64,000 nt of DNA from Clostridia bacterium (GCA_018436095.1 JAHDMJ010000026.1:1-64000); one strand, 5' to 3'. Positions 18,597 to 28,177 are shown, numbered from the stretch's first letter. Notes: a model not told the origin generated them from the letters alone. A program made the numbers and translations.

Positions 18597-18922
18597 CTGC
18601 TCAAATTGCAGGTTTGTAATGTCCATCTATGGCAGTTGTGCAAAATTGCAAGTTTGTTAACATGAGCAGAGCCTTTTGTGCAAAATTGCAAGTTTGTATC
18701 ATCAACTCATAGCGAACACTCAAAATTGCAAGTTTGTAGTATGTGATTTGGTCTGAAAATAGGGTTTTGCCCCATTTTCGGGCGAAATTCCTTTCGAAAT
18801 CGAGATTTAGGGGTCACAAACCTGCAAAATTGCACAGTTAGCCCTAGGCAACGGCGACAAACCTGCAATTTTGCACATTTCAATGCCACCGCCCCGTAAG
18901 AGATGGCAAACTTGCAATTTTA
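18597..18922. repeat. Intergenic repeat array B: four direct and three inverted copies
   Basis: The gene-free stretch 18486-19080 holds seven copies of a roughly 20-base motif with core CAAAATTGCARGTTTGT. Four are forward, near 18597, 18637, 18677 and 18717, at an exact 40-base period with unrelated 19-base spacers. Three are reversed: 18816-18836, 18857-18877 and 18906-18922. Copies two and three are identical. Between the groups lies a hairpin, GAAAATAGGG (18755-18764) with CCCCATTTTC (18770-18779). A transcript could fold into a long arm of helices and internal loops. The repeat is too short, and the array too small and too symmetric, for CRISPR. Confidence 0.85.
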
Positions 18923-18987
18923 AGCGGAAACGCCATAAGCGGGAACCGGCACTGGTCACTATCCGGCTTGCCACGGCAGCCGCCATT

Positions 18988-19046
18988 AAAAAACCGTCTA
19001 TAAGATAGCCATCCCATCGGAACCGGCAACTTATAGGCGGTTTTTT
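18988..19046 (-). terminator. Long inverted repeat, probable bidirectional terminator
   Basis: Seventeen-base arms at 18988-19004 and 19030-19046 agree at 16 positions and carry six As and six Ts at their outer ends, so either strand would give a stem followed by Us. A smaller ACCGGC/GGCCGGT hairpin (about 19056-19085) lies directly at the stop of the minus-strand gene. Together they should end that gene. Confidence 0.65.
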
Positions 19047-19085
19047 GAATTCTTATATCAGGGCACCGGCTATCAAGGGGCCGGT

Positions 19086-20480
19086 TTAAGAAAATTTCGA
19101 GTTCAGCGTATTCTGATAGGCTTCCCAGATATCGGCTGAAAAGTCCATGGTTTCCAGCTTCTTTTCTTCCCGCAGGGTTGCTCCTATTTTGTCGGTATTG
19201 AAGAAATGGAACCACTCCTTTTGGAAGCTATCATCTACCGTATAAACGATATTGAGGTTTGGGCAACAGAACAGGGCGATATTATTTAAATCGCTGTTGA
19301 TAATCTTTACTTTATCGTGACTGGCACCCTCTTGCAGATAAGAGCCAAATCTGCTCAGATAAGGCACCCGTTCTTTCGGTGCGAAAGGAATGGCGCCAAC
19401 CAAGGGCACAATTGCTTTGCCTAAAGTAACAAAGCGCTCCATAGCAGCATAAGAAACGTAAAAAACCGTATTATTGCTTACCAAAATATTTTGCAGGAGG
19501 CCCCAGGCTAAATCAACTATCATATCGTTGCATTGAGCCGCCGCCAGTTCATTTTTTTGCAGCAGATAACCAATGGAAATAAAATTATATACGGAATCAA
19601 TCTCTCTATTAAGAAATGCAGAAATACCATCGGGATTGTTTTCTAAAAACTCAATGATTTCTTTTTTGCTATAGCTGATTTTCTTAGCTTCTTTTTTGAC
19701 AAGCAAATTATAAAAAATAGCTAAATATGTCTTATTGAATATGGGCGTCAAAATGGGAGTGCCGTCAATCTGAGTACTGAAGAGCAACAACATTTGGCCC
19801 TTTAGTAGAATAAAGCTCTGGCCAATATCTTTCGGAGTTTGCCAGAAATTAAGAGCTATATGCTCTTGGAGGGTTGCAATCAAGGTAAGAAAATGCGTTC
19901 CCCCAATACCGCTATCGAATAAGGTTTCGTCGAAATAAAAATTAAAAACAGCGTCGGCCATAAGCTTTCTGCCCTGCAATATAACCTTTTGAAAGATTTT
20001 TGCATAGGAGGGATCCCGAAAGGGCAAGCAACCAAACCACTCGGATAGGGCGCCGTTCCCTTTTAGCGTATAATCGGACAAAAGCACACAAAGCTGGTTT
20101 AATACCGGCTTTCTGCCCAAATAATACATAGCCCTGTCGGCATATTCAATTCTTAGATGATTGCCCTCAACATAGGCGTCGTCCAAGGCATACTCAATAG
20201 CACAAACCAAAAATTGCTGCAAGTCATTTTGAGACTCAAAGTCGTATATAATAGGGAATACCTTCTCAAATTTCAGATAGCATTTTGGCGAATAGATAGC
20301 TTCGGCAAAATAGTCGGCTGTTTGTTTGGTAAACGCTTTTCTTTCTTTCAGAACAGGCACTCTTTTGCCTGTGAGAATTTTGCTTAATCCACTGGGAGTC
20401 ATATTCAGACTCAGGGCAAAATCCGTCTTGGGCTTTTGAGCAATATTAATTAATTCTTCCAGCAACAGCTCTAACTTCAT
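19086..20480 (-). CDS. Uncharacterised protein with N-terminal helix-turn-helix
   Basis: I do not recognise this 464-residue protein as a named family. Residues about 5-50 look like a Cro/C1-type helix-turn-helix: LINIAQKPKTDFALSLNMTP followed by SGLSKILTGKRVPV. The remaining 410 residues have no membrane helix and no catalytic motif I can identify, and are rich in aromatic and hydrophobic residues, like a helical sensor domain. It is transcribed away from the large adhesin gene, sharing a 340-base region with it, so control of the adhesin is a fair guess. An AGAAGG site precedes the ATG. It is complete and not obviously broken. Confidence 0.7.
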   Translation of the reverse strand: MKLELLLEELINIAQKPKTDFALSLNMTPSGLSKILTGKRVPVLKERKAFTKQTADYFAEAIYSPKCYLKFEKVFPIIYDFESQNDLQQFLVCAIEYALDDAYVEGNHLRIEYADRAMYYLGRKPVLNQLCVLLSDYTLKGNGALSEWFGCLPFRDPSYAKIFQKVILQGRKLMADAVFNFYFDETLFDSGIGGTHFLTLIATLQEHIALNFWQTPKDIGQSFILLKGQMLLLFSTQIDGTPILTPIFNKTYLAIFYNLLVKKEAKKISYSKKEIIEFLENNPDGISAFLNREIDSVYNFISIGYLLQKNELAAAQCNDMIVDLAWGLLQNILVSNNTVFYVSYAAMERFVTLGKAIVPLVGAIPFAPKERVPYLSRFGSYLQEGASHDKVKIINSDLNNIALFCCPNLNIVYTVDDSFQKEWFHFFNTDKIGATLREEKKLETMDFSADIWEAYQNTLNSKFS

Positions 20481-20492
20481 AGCCTTCTATGA

Positions 20493-20513
20493 TACACGGA
20501 AATAAGCCGTGTA
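20493..20513. promoter_or_regulatory. Operator-like dyad between the HTH gene and the adhesin gene
   Basis: TACACGG (20493-20499) and CCGTGTA (20507-20513) form a perfect 7-base inverted repeat with a 7-base spacer, 13 bases before the HTH protein start. The rest of 20481-20822 is AT rich; a TATAAT at 20733-20738 is a possible -10 for the adhesin gene, with no good -35 seen. Confidence 0.45.
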
Positions 20514-20822
20514 AATCATATGCTCCTTTCATCCTATACTTGACTTAGCAGGCAAGAGTTTGACACTTTTTTTCTCGCGCTGATATTTATTTTTTCATTA
20601 TTCTATAATAGCATAAATTTTTTGCTTTGTCCTTTCCTTTCCGGGAAAATATTTATAATATTTTAGTCATTTGATTAATAGTAATGGTTCTTGCTTTTCC
20701 CGATGTTTCAAGCGGCTTTATTACAGATATTGTATAATTCTACTATCTATCTATAGAATTCCTATGAAATTACCAGGTATTAGGCAATCATCAGAGAATT
20801 CAATGCGAAAGGAAGGATTGTT

Positions 20823-23800
20823 ATGAAGAGAAAGAGATTGTTGGGAGGCCTGCTGGCCCTTCTGATGCTGCTTAATATCGGTAGCGCTTTTCCTGTGTTT
20901 GGCAACACCATAACCGGGGAGGGGGGAGCCGGAAAACTAAGCTCTGTCGACCTCTTGTACGGAGATGTAACCGACTGGCTGAAGGACTTGATAACCCTGA
21001 CCATCACCCAAGGAGGCTCACCTATCGGTGAGGGAGGACAGCTTGATCCGACAAAAAACTTCCGTGTGCAGGGTATTTTTAGCGACATCCCTCTGACCGC
21101 AGATAGCGGCGGGCCATACTTAGCTAAAGGCAATTATGCGATTTTTCCTATTGCCGATGACGTTAAGCTCGTTGATCCTGGGGCTACGGTGCATGAATTA
21201 AAAGATAGTGCTGGCAAAAAAATCGGAACCGTGAAATTTCAAAGCGGCGGCAGCGGCCTGGAAGCTAGGATCGACTTTGAGGACTTGTGGGCAGACGATA
21301 CCTATATCGCTATTGAAAATGCGAGGTTTAACGCCGACCTCCGCTATGCGGGAGACGCCACCGGCGATGAGGAAATAGACAAAGTAGTTATCATTCTGGG
21401 AAAATCCTTTCGGATCTTTAAGGCTGCCGTTCCCACTGAGCCAATTATCGGTAAGACCGGCTCCCTTAACGAAAGTACGGGAATTATTACCTGGACAGTT
21501 ACGGCAAACGCCAAGAAAGGTGCTGTGCCGGATAAATCTTTAGAGGGTATTAAGTTTACCGATACCCTACCCGCTGGGGTTACTTATGTTCCTAACTCGT
21601 TTACCGTTGGCGGTGCTTCCCGCCCTGATAGCGCCGTGGTAAAGGCGGTTAATAAATTAGAGTACATCTTTCTGGCCGGCGATGGCGATGGCCCGAAGGA
21701 TATTGTTTATCAAACCCAAATAGATAATTGGGAGACGGTGAAATACGGCTTTACTGCGCATACATTTAAGAATAGCGCAACAGCAGAGCTATATGGCTAT
21801 AAGCCTACAGCAAGCCATACGATTACCATCGACCAGAAAGAATGGATCAATAAGGTAGGCGAAAAGTCCTCCGATCCTCTTACCGATGAAATCACCTGGT
21901 ACATCCAAGTAAACATGGGGAGGTATAACTTAACGGGACTGACCATTACTGATCAGCTAAGCAGTGGGCTCACCTTTAAGTCTGGCCAGTGGCAGAGGAA
22001 TACAGCCGCACCGGGAGCCCCTGCCACTTGGGTAGATGAAGGATCTTCGATCACTTCGGCTCCCTCAGACCATAAATACATCTACAAGAATGATATCAAC
22101 GCAACAACTTCCGATCATCTGCGCCTGATCATTGTGACCACCGCCGACATCGAAAGCGGCGGCTATATCTCCGATCCGAAAATCTATACCAATACCGCCA
22201 CGGTGGATTGGACAGGAAAGCCGGGGGGGCCTGTCGGCCTTCCCGGCCCCGCCCCCGGTATCACTCTGGGCTTCCATGCCCTCAACAAAGACGGCAACTT
22301 TGATTCAAACTGGCAACAGAACCATCTGATAAACTGGACCCTTACGCTGAACTTCAATAACCAATTTCCTGGCGGTCTGGCTGACTTCACCGTTTACGAC
22401 CTGTTGGTTCACGGCAAAAGCCCCAGTGATAAAGGCGTAAAGCCGGAAGACAGCATAATAACTTCAGCTGTCTGGAACAGTCTTACGCCGCAGTACGGGC
22501 AGAAATACAATGGACCGATTAGCGCAACAACCGGCCTGTACGTCACCAACACCGAAGTGAAAAATGCTGCCGGCCATTATGTTGCCGATTTGCTTAAAAT
22601 CTCTAACTTCAGCGATGACGGTAAAACCTACACCGTCAAGTTTTCCAGTAAAATGCTTGATGCCTCGGAATTCACTAAAAATACATCCTCAGATAATAAA
22701 GTCAAAGTAATGAACACAGCCACACTTTTTGATAAGGAAGCCAAGCGGAAGGATGCAACGAAAACATTAACCCGAGATGTCAAGGTCCTGGAGAAAGCCG
22801 TATTGGCAGCCACCGCCGATGAGGACAGCCTGACCGGTGCAACCGGCCTCGGCAACGCAAGCAACGGCTTTAACCATATCAATAAAACTGCTGTTTTCCG
22901 GCTGAACATCAATAAAGACGGACAGAACTTGAGCGACCCTGAATTCCTTGGCAGAACTCCAATAACTGTCACCGATACCTTACCCGTAGGCTGGGAGTTT
23001 GACCAAACTTATAACGGCAACAAGGGCTACAAAATCTTTGCCGGGGCCACTGCCAGCTTAGCCGCTCCCGACCCCGTGACAACCCTGGTATTCTCTGAAA
23101 GCGGCGGCAAAAAAACCGCATCCTTCACTTTCGATGAGTTGAATCAGCACTATGTCATTTTAGTCAAGGCCAGACTGACCGATGAAGCCTATGCCAAGCT
23201 CATTGAGGAGAATAGCCCAACTGATATCATCCAGACAAACAGCGCTTCCCTCTCCGGCAACGGAAAAACGGTCACCGTTAGCACCGACGTCACCATCAAG
23301 ACCGGTGAGGTATCCAAGGACAGCACTAGGTTGAAAGATGGTGTCGCCCAGTGGAAAATTACCTACAACCCCCTGGAAGTGGAAGCCGTTGCCGTACAGG
23401 ATCAGGTGTTCATCAAGGATACCTTAAACTCCGGCTTCGAGCTCTATCTGGACAGCGACCTCAAGCCCGACACTACAAACGAAGGTACGACGCCCCGCTT
23501 CAGCATCAAAGAAATGGAGTTGAAGCTCGACGGCACATTGGAAGAAACCGGCGGTAATTTAGCGCCGGACTGGATTGCTGAGGGAAAGGTCACCTACGAC
23601 GTTTCCAACCGCCGGCTGAACATTGAAGTGGCTGACAAAACCAAGGCCTATCTTGTGTCCTACCTGACTATATTGACAGGAGCTCCGACTAAGCCGGTCA
23701 CCAATAATGTAGTGGTTGAAGGCATCAAAATGAAGAAAACCAGCGACGATGGCACTTTCCTGATTGAGGACTCTGACGCCTTTGCATCTCTTAGGTTGGG

Positions 23801-26276
23801 CGGATATCTGCGGATCAAAAAAGTAGATAAAAACAATGCTGTGATTAGTTCCCCGGCAAGATTTACCCTCTCCACATCAGAGGGCAGGGTAATCCGAGAA
23901 GGGGATACCGACAGCGGTATACTTCGCTTCGGTGCACTCAGCCCTAATACTCTTGCAAATCCTTACATTCTTAAGGAAATAACCGCTCCTGGGGGCGGAT
24001 ATCTACTTAATAACAAGGAATACAGAGTTGTGGTGACAGGGAGCGGAGAGAATATCACAACCAATATCTACGATGAATTAGATATTATAGTTGCGACATT
24101 TACCGCCAGTTCCGCTGCCGACGCAACCTTTAACGTAATAAACTGGAAGGCTGATGATCCCGCCCGTCCCAAGTACGGTGATCTCACCATCAGTAAAACC
24201 GCATCAGGCACTCTGCTAGATACTCTCTCCAAGGAATACGATTTTAAGCTATATTTTACTGATAGTGATGGACCCCATAGTGGGAAGTATATATGTCTTT
24301 ACAGTGATAGTTCATCTGACATCATTGATATCCCTGCAAGCGGTATTTACGACCTGAAATTGTCCCACGGTCAGTCTGTTACCATAAAGAACTTACTAGC
24401 AAGCACAAAAGTTACTATCACTGAGAAAACTCAGGCAGATGAATACATTAAAACCACTTATCAGATTGATGACGGCAATATAAAGCCAAGCACAAGCGCC
24501 GATGTCACTATTCCTGCTGAGGACACCAAGACAGTTTCTTTCTTTAATGATCGGCAGAGCGGAAGCCTTACTCTGAAGAAAACGGCCATAGGCTTCTTCC
24601 CGGGTGATGATCCGAAGCCTTTCAAATTTGACCTGTCCCTGACAGAGAAGGATGGTACTACTCCCCTCGAAGGAACCTATTCTTATAGCATCAACGGCGG
24701 CTCCAGCAGTTTTAGCACCAATGCAAGTGGTACTACTAGTTTGGCATTGGAAGATACTGATTATATTACGATCAGTGACCTGCCTGAGGATACCAAGTTT
24801 TTCATTACCGAGACATCTGGTACAGACAAGTTTACGGTAACTACTTACGAGATCAATAATCCCGGCGGCACAAATCGGGATGGAACAGGCATATCCACTA
24901 AAGCCAATACTTCTGCCCCCGCAACGGATGGAATTACTGTTGGTGCCGAGACTCTCGTTACCTTTAAGAACGTCCGTAACACCGGTGATTTGATGATCGC
25001 CAAGGAAGCCTTAGGTTACTATCCTAAATCAGCCTCCGATCCGGATGAAGATGAAAATAAATTGTTCAGCTTTAATTTGATATTGAAGGATGGGCTTAAT
25101 CCTCTTGAGGGTTCCTATACCTATTACTACAAAAACGATCTCACCAAGCGTTCTTTATCAAGTAATACCCTCGACTTTAATCTAACGGCTAACGACTATA
25201 TTGTCATTGAAAAATTACCTGAGAATGTCAGTTTTATCATTACCGAAGCTCCTATCGATGAATATACAGTGACCACTCACAAAATCCATGGCACCAGCCA
25301 CAGTGGCGGCAACACTGCTAATGGAACCCTTCCTGAGACCGGCAGCACTGTCATTTTCACCAACACCCGTGAAACCGGTGACCTGACCCTGACCAAAACC
25401 GTTGTCGGCAACCTTCGGGATCCCAATCAGAAGTTCAAATTTACCCTGAATTTCACAGAAATCGATGGAACCACGACTACTCCTCACAAAGGTACCTACA
25501 ATTACACTGCCAACGGTACCGGAGATAATATTATCATCTCTGACAGCTCCATTAGTCTTCCGGCAAGTGACAATATAACTATTGACGGCATCCTTACTAT
25601 TGAGCTGGAAAAAGATCAATCCATTACCATCCACGATCTTCCCAAAGACATCGAATACACCATTACTGAGGAGGACTATTCCACTGACCGCATTACAACC
25701 GCTCATAGCATTGACGGCGGCAGCGAAATAAGCGGCCGGGAAGTCAGCGGTCCCATTAAGGCACGGCCTCTTGATACCAAAATAACCTTCAAGAATACCC
25801 GCCGTTCCGGCACTATACCCACTGATCCTTGGACACCTACTCAACCCACTACTACTCCCTCGGAGCCTACAGAAACTACGGGGCCCAGCGAAGGACCCAC
25901 CGAGCCTACTGAATCTACCGAACCTACGGATACCACCGGGCCTACCGAGCCTACGGAAACCACGGCTCCCACTGAGCCTACTTACCCCACTATCCCCACT
26001 GAAAATGTACCGGATCCCAACAATCCTGACAGCCCCGATGATTTCATCTTAATCGATGAAAACGGTACGCCTCAGGGACGTTACACCAAAGCACCTCAGC
26101 CCGACGGCTCTTTCGTTTACCTGGATGAGAACGGTATTCCTTTAGGCCAGCGGCCTATCCCCCGTACCGGCGATCAATCCAACCTTATTCTCTGGGCTAT
26201 CGTGCTCACCTTGTCTCTGGCCGGCGCCGGCTGGCTGCTTCTTCCCCAATTCTCTTTAGGCAGGCGTAAACATTGA
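20823..26276 (+). CDS. Large sortase-anchored surface protein with repeated isopeptide-type domains
   Basis: A 1817-residue cell-surface protein. It has a signal peptide (basic start, LLGGLLALLMLLNIG), an N-terminal adhesin-like Ig-fold region, several DUF11/isopeptide-type beta domains (to about 990), a SpaA/Cna-B-like domain (about 995-1110, GYLRIKKVDKNNAVI), then four related domains of 130-140 residues starting near 1118, 1247, 1388 and 1519, each opening with GDLTISK-like and closing with FxN-R-type sequence. A Pro/Thr-rich spacer (about 1664-1730, PTEPTE units) leads to a sorting signal IPRTG, a hydrophobic helix and a basic end (RRKH). The sortase gene follows with overlap. The binding target is unknown. 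Confidence 0.85.
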   Translation: MKRKRLLGGLLALLMLLNIGSAFPVFGNTITGEGGAGKLSSVDLLYGDVTDWLKDLITLTITQGGSPIGEGGQLDPTKNFRVQGIFSDIPLTADSGGPYLAKGNYAIFPIADDVKLVDPGATVHELKDSAGKKIGTVKFQSGGSGLEARIDFEDLWADDTYIAIENARFNADLRYAGDATGDEEIDKVVIILGKSFRIFKAAVPTEPIIGKTGSLNESTGIITWTVTANAKKGAVPDKSLEGIKFTDTLPAGVTYVPNSFTVGGASRPDSAVVKAVNKLEYIFLAGDGDGPKDIVYQTQIDNWETVKYGFTAHTFKNSATAELYGYKPTASHTITIDQKEWINKVGEKSSDPLTDEITWYIQVNMGRYNLTGLTITDQLSSGLTFKSGQWQRNTAAPGAPATWVDEGSSITSAPSDHKYIYKNDINATTSDHLRLIIVTTADIESGGYISDPKIYTNTATVDWTGKPGGPVGLPGPAPGITLGFHALNKDGNFDSNWQQNHLINWTLTLNFNNQFPGGLADFTVYDLLVHGKSPSDKGVKPEDSIITSAVWNSLTPQYGQKYNGPISATTGLYVTNTEVKNAAGHYVADLLKISNFSDDGKTYTVKFSSKMLDASEFTKNTSSDNKVKVMNTATLFDKEAKRKDATKTLTRDVKVLEKAVLAATADEDSLTGATGLGNASNGFNHINKTAVFRLNINKDGQNLSDPEFLGRTPITVTDTLPVGWEFDQTYNGNKGYKIFAGATASLAAPDPVTTLVFSESGGKKTASFTFDELNQHYVILVKARLTDEAYAKLIEENSPTDIIQTNSASLSGNGKTVTVSTDVTIKTGEVSKDSTRLKDGVAQWKITYNPLEVEAVAVQDQVFIKDTLNSGFELYLDSDLKPDTTNEGTTPRFSIKEMELKLDGTLEETGGNLAPDWIAEGKVTYDVSNRRLNIEVADKTKAYLVSYLTILTGAPTKPVTNNVVVEGIKMKKTSDDGTFLIEDSDAFASLRLGGYLRIKKVDKNNAVISSPARFTLSTSEGRVIREGDTDSGILRFGALSPNTLANPYILKEITAPGGGYLLNNKEYRVVVTGSGENITTNIYDELDIIVATFTASSAADATFNVINWKADDPARPKYGDLTISKTASGTLLDTLSKEYDFKLYFTDSDGPHSGKYICLYSDSSSDIIDIPASGIYDLKLSHGQSVTIKNLLASTKVTITEKTQADEYIKTTYQIDDGNIKPSTSADVTIPAEDTKTVSFFNDRQSGSLTLKKTAIGFFPGDDPKPFKFDLSLTEKDGTTPLEGTYSYSINGGSSSFSTNASGTTSLALEDTDYITISDLPEDTKFFITETSGTDKFTVTTYEINNPGGTNRDGTGISTKANTSAPATDGITVGAETLVTFKNVRNTGDLMIAKEALGYYPKSASDPDEDENKLFSFNLILKDGLNPLEGSYTYYYKNDLTKRSLSSNTLDFNLTANDYIVIEKLPENVSFIITEAPIDEYTVTTHKIHGTSHSGGNTANGTLPETGSTVIFTNTRETGDLTLTKTVVGNLRDPNQKFKFTLNFTEIDGTTTTPHKGTYNYTANGTGDNIIISDSSISLPASDNITIDGILTIELEKDQSITIHDLPKDIEYTITEEDYSTDRITTAHSIDGGSEISGREVSGPIKARPLDTKITFKNTRRSGTIPTDPWTPTQPTTTPSEPTETTGPSEGPTEPTESTEPTDTTGPTEPTETTAPTEPTYPTIPTENVPDPNNPDSPDDFILIDENGTPQGRYTKAPQPDGSFVYLDENGIPLGQRPIPRTGDQSNLILWAIVLTLSLAGAGWLLLPQFSLGRRKH

Positions 26277-27103
26277 GGTCATTAATCTCTAAAATCCTGC
26301 AACTAAAAAATAATCCCCGTATACGCTACAGTGTGGCCTGCGCTCTTTTAGCGCTGGCCACACTCTCGGCTTGGCAAGTTATTTCTTATTGGCGCAGCAT
26401 TTCTGCGGCAGAGGAAGAGTTTGCCGCCATAGCCCGGGAGTTTCACCGGCAAAAAGCGGAAGCGTCCGCACCCACCGAATCCGGCTCTGACTTAACTCCC
26501 CAGGCTGATCCCCAACCGGAAAGCGATCCGGCCATGCTGGCTTCTATCCAGGCCCTCCACGAAGAAAACCAAGACTTGGCCGGCTGGGTTCTGATTGAGG
26601 GTACAAAAATCGACTACCCGGTTATGCACACGCCGGACCGGCCTCAGTATTATATCCAGCGCAATTTCAAAAAGGCCAAATCCTCCAGCGGTACACCCTT
26701 CATGGATGAGTACTGCAATATCGATTCTGACAACATAATCCTTTGGGGTCACAACATGCGTTCCGGCACCATGTTTGCCGGCATTCTGCGGTACCAGGAG
26801 GAGTCTTACCGGGAAAAGCATCCCCTGGTTAAATTCTTCACTCCGTATGAAGAAAGGACTTATCAGGTGGTGGCGGCCTTCTATTCCGATGTGGATACCC
26901 GCAAGGAGGATTTCCCCTGGTATACCTATATTGATCTCAGGGAGCAGGAGGATAGGGAAGCCTTTTTTGCCCATTTACGCAAGACCTCTTTAATTGAAGT
27001 CCCTGAAGATATTGGGCAGGGCGACAAATTCCTTACCCTGGCCACCTGTTCCTACCATATTACTACGGGCCGGTTTGTGGTGATTGCCCAGCGCATTTCG
27101 TAA
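26273..27103 (+). CDS. srtB: Class B sortase
   Basis: A 276-residue membrane-bound transpeptidase with an N-terminal helix (about 20-40) and the class B catalytic set: His160 in LWGHNM, Cys259 in LATCSY and Arg267 in TTGRFVV. The TKIDYPVM and FMDEYCNIDSDN segments are typical of class B. The start is TTG and overlaps the adhesin stop (TTGA), so the two are translationally coupled, and the natural substrate is almost surely the adhesin with its IPRTG signal. The linker between helix and catalytic domain (about 60-90) is Pro/Ser/Glu-rich. No other sorting signal was seen in the window. Confidence 0.93.
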   Translation: MRSLISKILQLKNNPRIRYSVACALLALATLSAWQVISYWRSISAAEEEFAAIAREFHRQKAEASAPTESGSDLTPQADPQPESDPAMLASIQALHEENQDLAGWVLIEGTKIDYPVMHTPDRPQYYIQRNFKKAKSSSGTPFMDEYCNIDSDNIILWGHNMRSGTMFAGILRYQEESYREKHPLVKFFTPYEERTYQVVAAFYSDVDTRKEDFPWYTYIDLREQEDREAFFAHLRKTSLIEVPEDIGQGDKFLTLATCSYHITTGRFVVIAQRIS

Positions 27104-27143
27104 GCTGCTGCATCTGCGGCGGTAGGGTAGCGGCGGACACAAG

Positions 27144-27311
27144 GGTGGGCAAACAAAATTTCAAGTTTAAGTGTCTAGCTTTTTGTCGACTAAGCTTAAA
27201 TGTCTCGTTTTCCCTATATACAGAGTTCTATTTTGCCAGGCACACTAATTTATAGGAATTGCCCATTGCCATAGAAGGGTTCCTTTAAAACTGCAATTTT
27301 GTTTACCCACC
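27144..27311. repeat. Intergenic inverted-repeat element C
   Basis: The gene-free stretch 27104-27524 holds 25-base arms at 27144-27168 and 27287-27311 that agree at 21 of 25 positions after reverse complementing; the shared core is GTGGG-Y-AAACAAAATT. The CAAAATT-K-CA part is that of elements A and B. Inside lies an imperfect direct repeat (27163-27178 and 27192-27207). It sits between convergent genes. Confidence 0.65.
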
Positions 27312-27365
27312 TCCAAGGCTAAGACAGTTTTTATTCAAAACTTGGCGTCCAGATTTACGGCACGA

Positions 27366-27397
27366 CAAAAACGCCGCCAGGCTTATCCCGGCGGCGT
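27366..27397 (-). terminator. Terminator after the coiled-coil protein gene
   Basis: On the minus strand ACGCCGCC (27390-27397) pairs with GGCGGCGT (27371-27378), followed by TTTTGT. Confidence 0.7.
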
Positions 27398-27524
27398 GAC
27401 TGTATCGTAATAAACAGTTATACAGACCTGGCTTCTAGCACTTTTAGCCCTTTGTCCCTTTATTTTCTGTCGTAAGCTCTAACAAAGTCTACAAAACAAG
27501 CTATACCATCATGGCAACCCGCTC

Positions 27525-27926
27525 TTAGCCTCGGGCAGCCCTTTTCAATGAGGCCATCTCCAAATCAGTTCGATCCGCTCTAGTAACTAAATCGATAATT
27601 TTTAATTCGTTTTCTTTGTTCTTTTCAGAAAGAGCCGCATAGCCATCCAGAGCCGCTTGAATCTTAGGTACATGGACCCCCTCAAAGGTCACTTGCGACA
27701 TGTGTACAGCCTCTACCTTATCCTGCATTACTTCTATATTGGTCTGCATTGCTTCCATATTGGTCTGCATTACTTCCATATTGGTCTGCATTACTTCCAT
27801 ATCGGTCTGCATTATTTCCAGCCGATCATTAATGGAGACTTGCCCGGTCTCCAATGCAGCCAGCCTGGTGTTTATCGGCTCCAAAAGCCCCTGTATTGCC
27901 TGTAAATCTTCTTTGGTCAGCGCCAT
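27525..27926 (-). CDS. Small coiled-coil protein with tandem heptad repeats
   Basis: A 133-residue, soluble, wholly helical-looking protein of unknown function. The middle (about residues 36-70) is a run of near-identical seven-residue units, MQTNMEV, coded by 21-base DNA repeats; the pattern suits a coiled coil. Its ends (MALTKEDLQAIQGLLEPINTRLA and the stretch with EKNKENELKIIDLVTRADRT) resemble small hypothetical proteins seen in clostridia, but I cannot assign a role. The start at 27926 is preferred to 27947 because AGGAGG lies 8 bases before it. The neighbours give no clue: sortase on one side, hisH on the other. Confidence 0.7.
   Translation of the reverse strand: MALTKEDLQAIQGLLEPINTRLAALETGQVSINDRLEIMQTDMEVMQTNMEVMQTNMEAMQTNIEVMQDKVEAVHMSQVTFEGVHVPKIQAALDGYAALSEKNKENELKIIDLVTRADRTDLEMASLKRAARG
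27721..27820. repeat. In-frame 21-base tandem repeat
   Basis: About four and a half copies of a 21-base unit (TTGGTCTGCATTACTTCCAT plus one base) lie within the coiled-coil gene. Each unit adds exactly seven codons, so gain or loss keeps the frame. Confidence 0.85.
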
Positions 27927-28177
27927 GCGATCACTCCTCCTATGCATCTATTTCACCTTCATTTTCTGCCGTAAACGCCGCCGGGTACTCTGCACAGCGC
28001 AAGCAATACGGTCATGACGGCCCAAATTTTCAGCCCAGGGCAACGCTTCTCAATAGGCTTTTGCTCAGCCCTCCCAGGCCTCTATCATACCCTTATTTTC
28101 TGTCCTTGACAATGAGTTTTCTCTGCAATATCTGTTTTTCTCCATTTCAAATGCGGCAAATATATGGTTAAAGCAGG

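Noticed and set aside
18597-18737. CRISPR array suggested by four direct repeats at 40-base spacing
   Set aside because: Repeats of about 20 and spacers of 19 bases are both too short, only four direct copies exist, inverted copies follow at once, and single copies occur elsewhere in pairs. No cas gene is in the window.
24178-25810. Possible recent gene-internal duplication in the adhesin (four similar domains)
   Set aside because: The four domains are clearly diverged in DNA and protein, so this is an old domain expansion usual for such proteins rather than a recent event.
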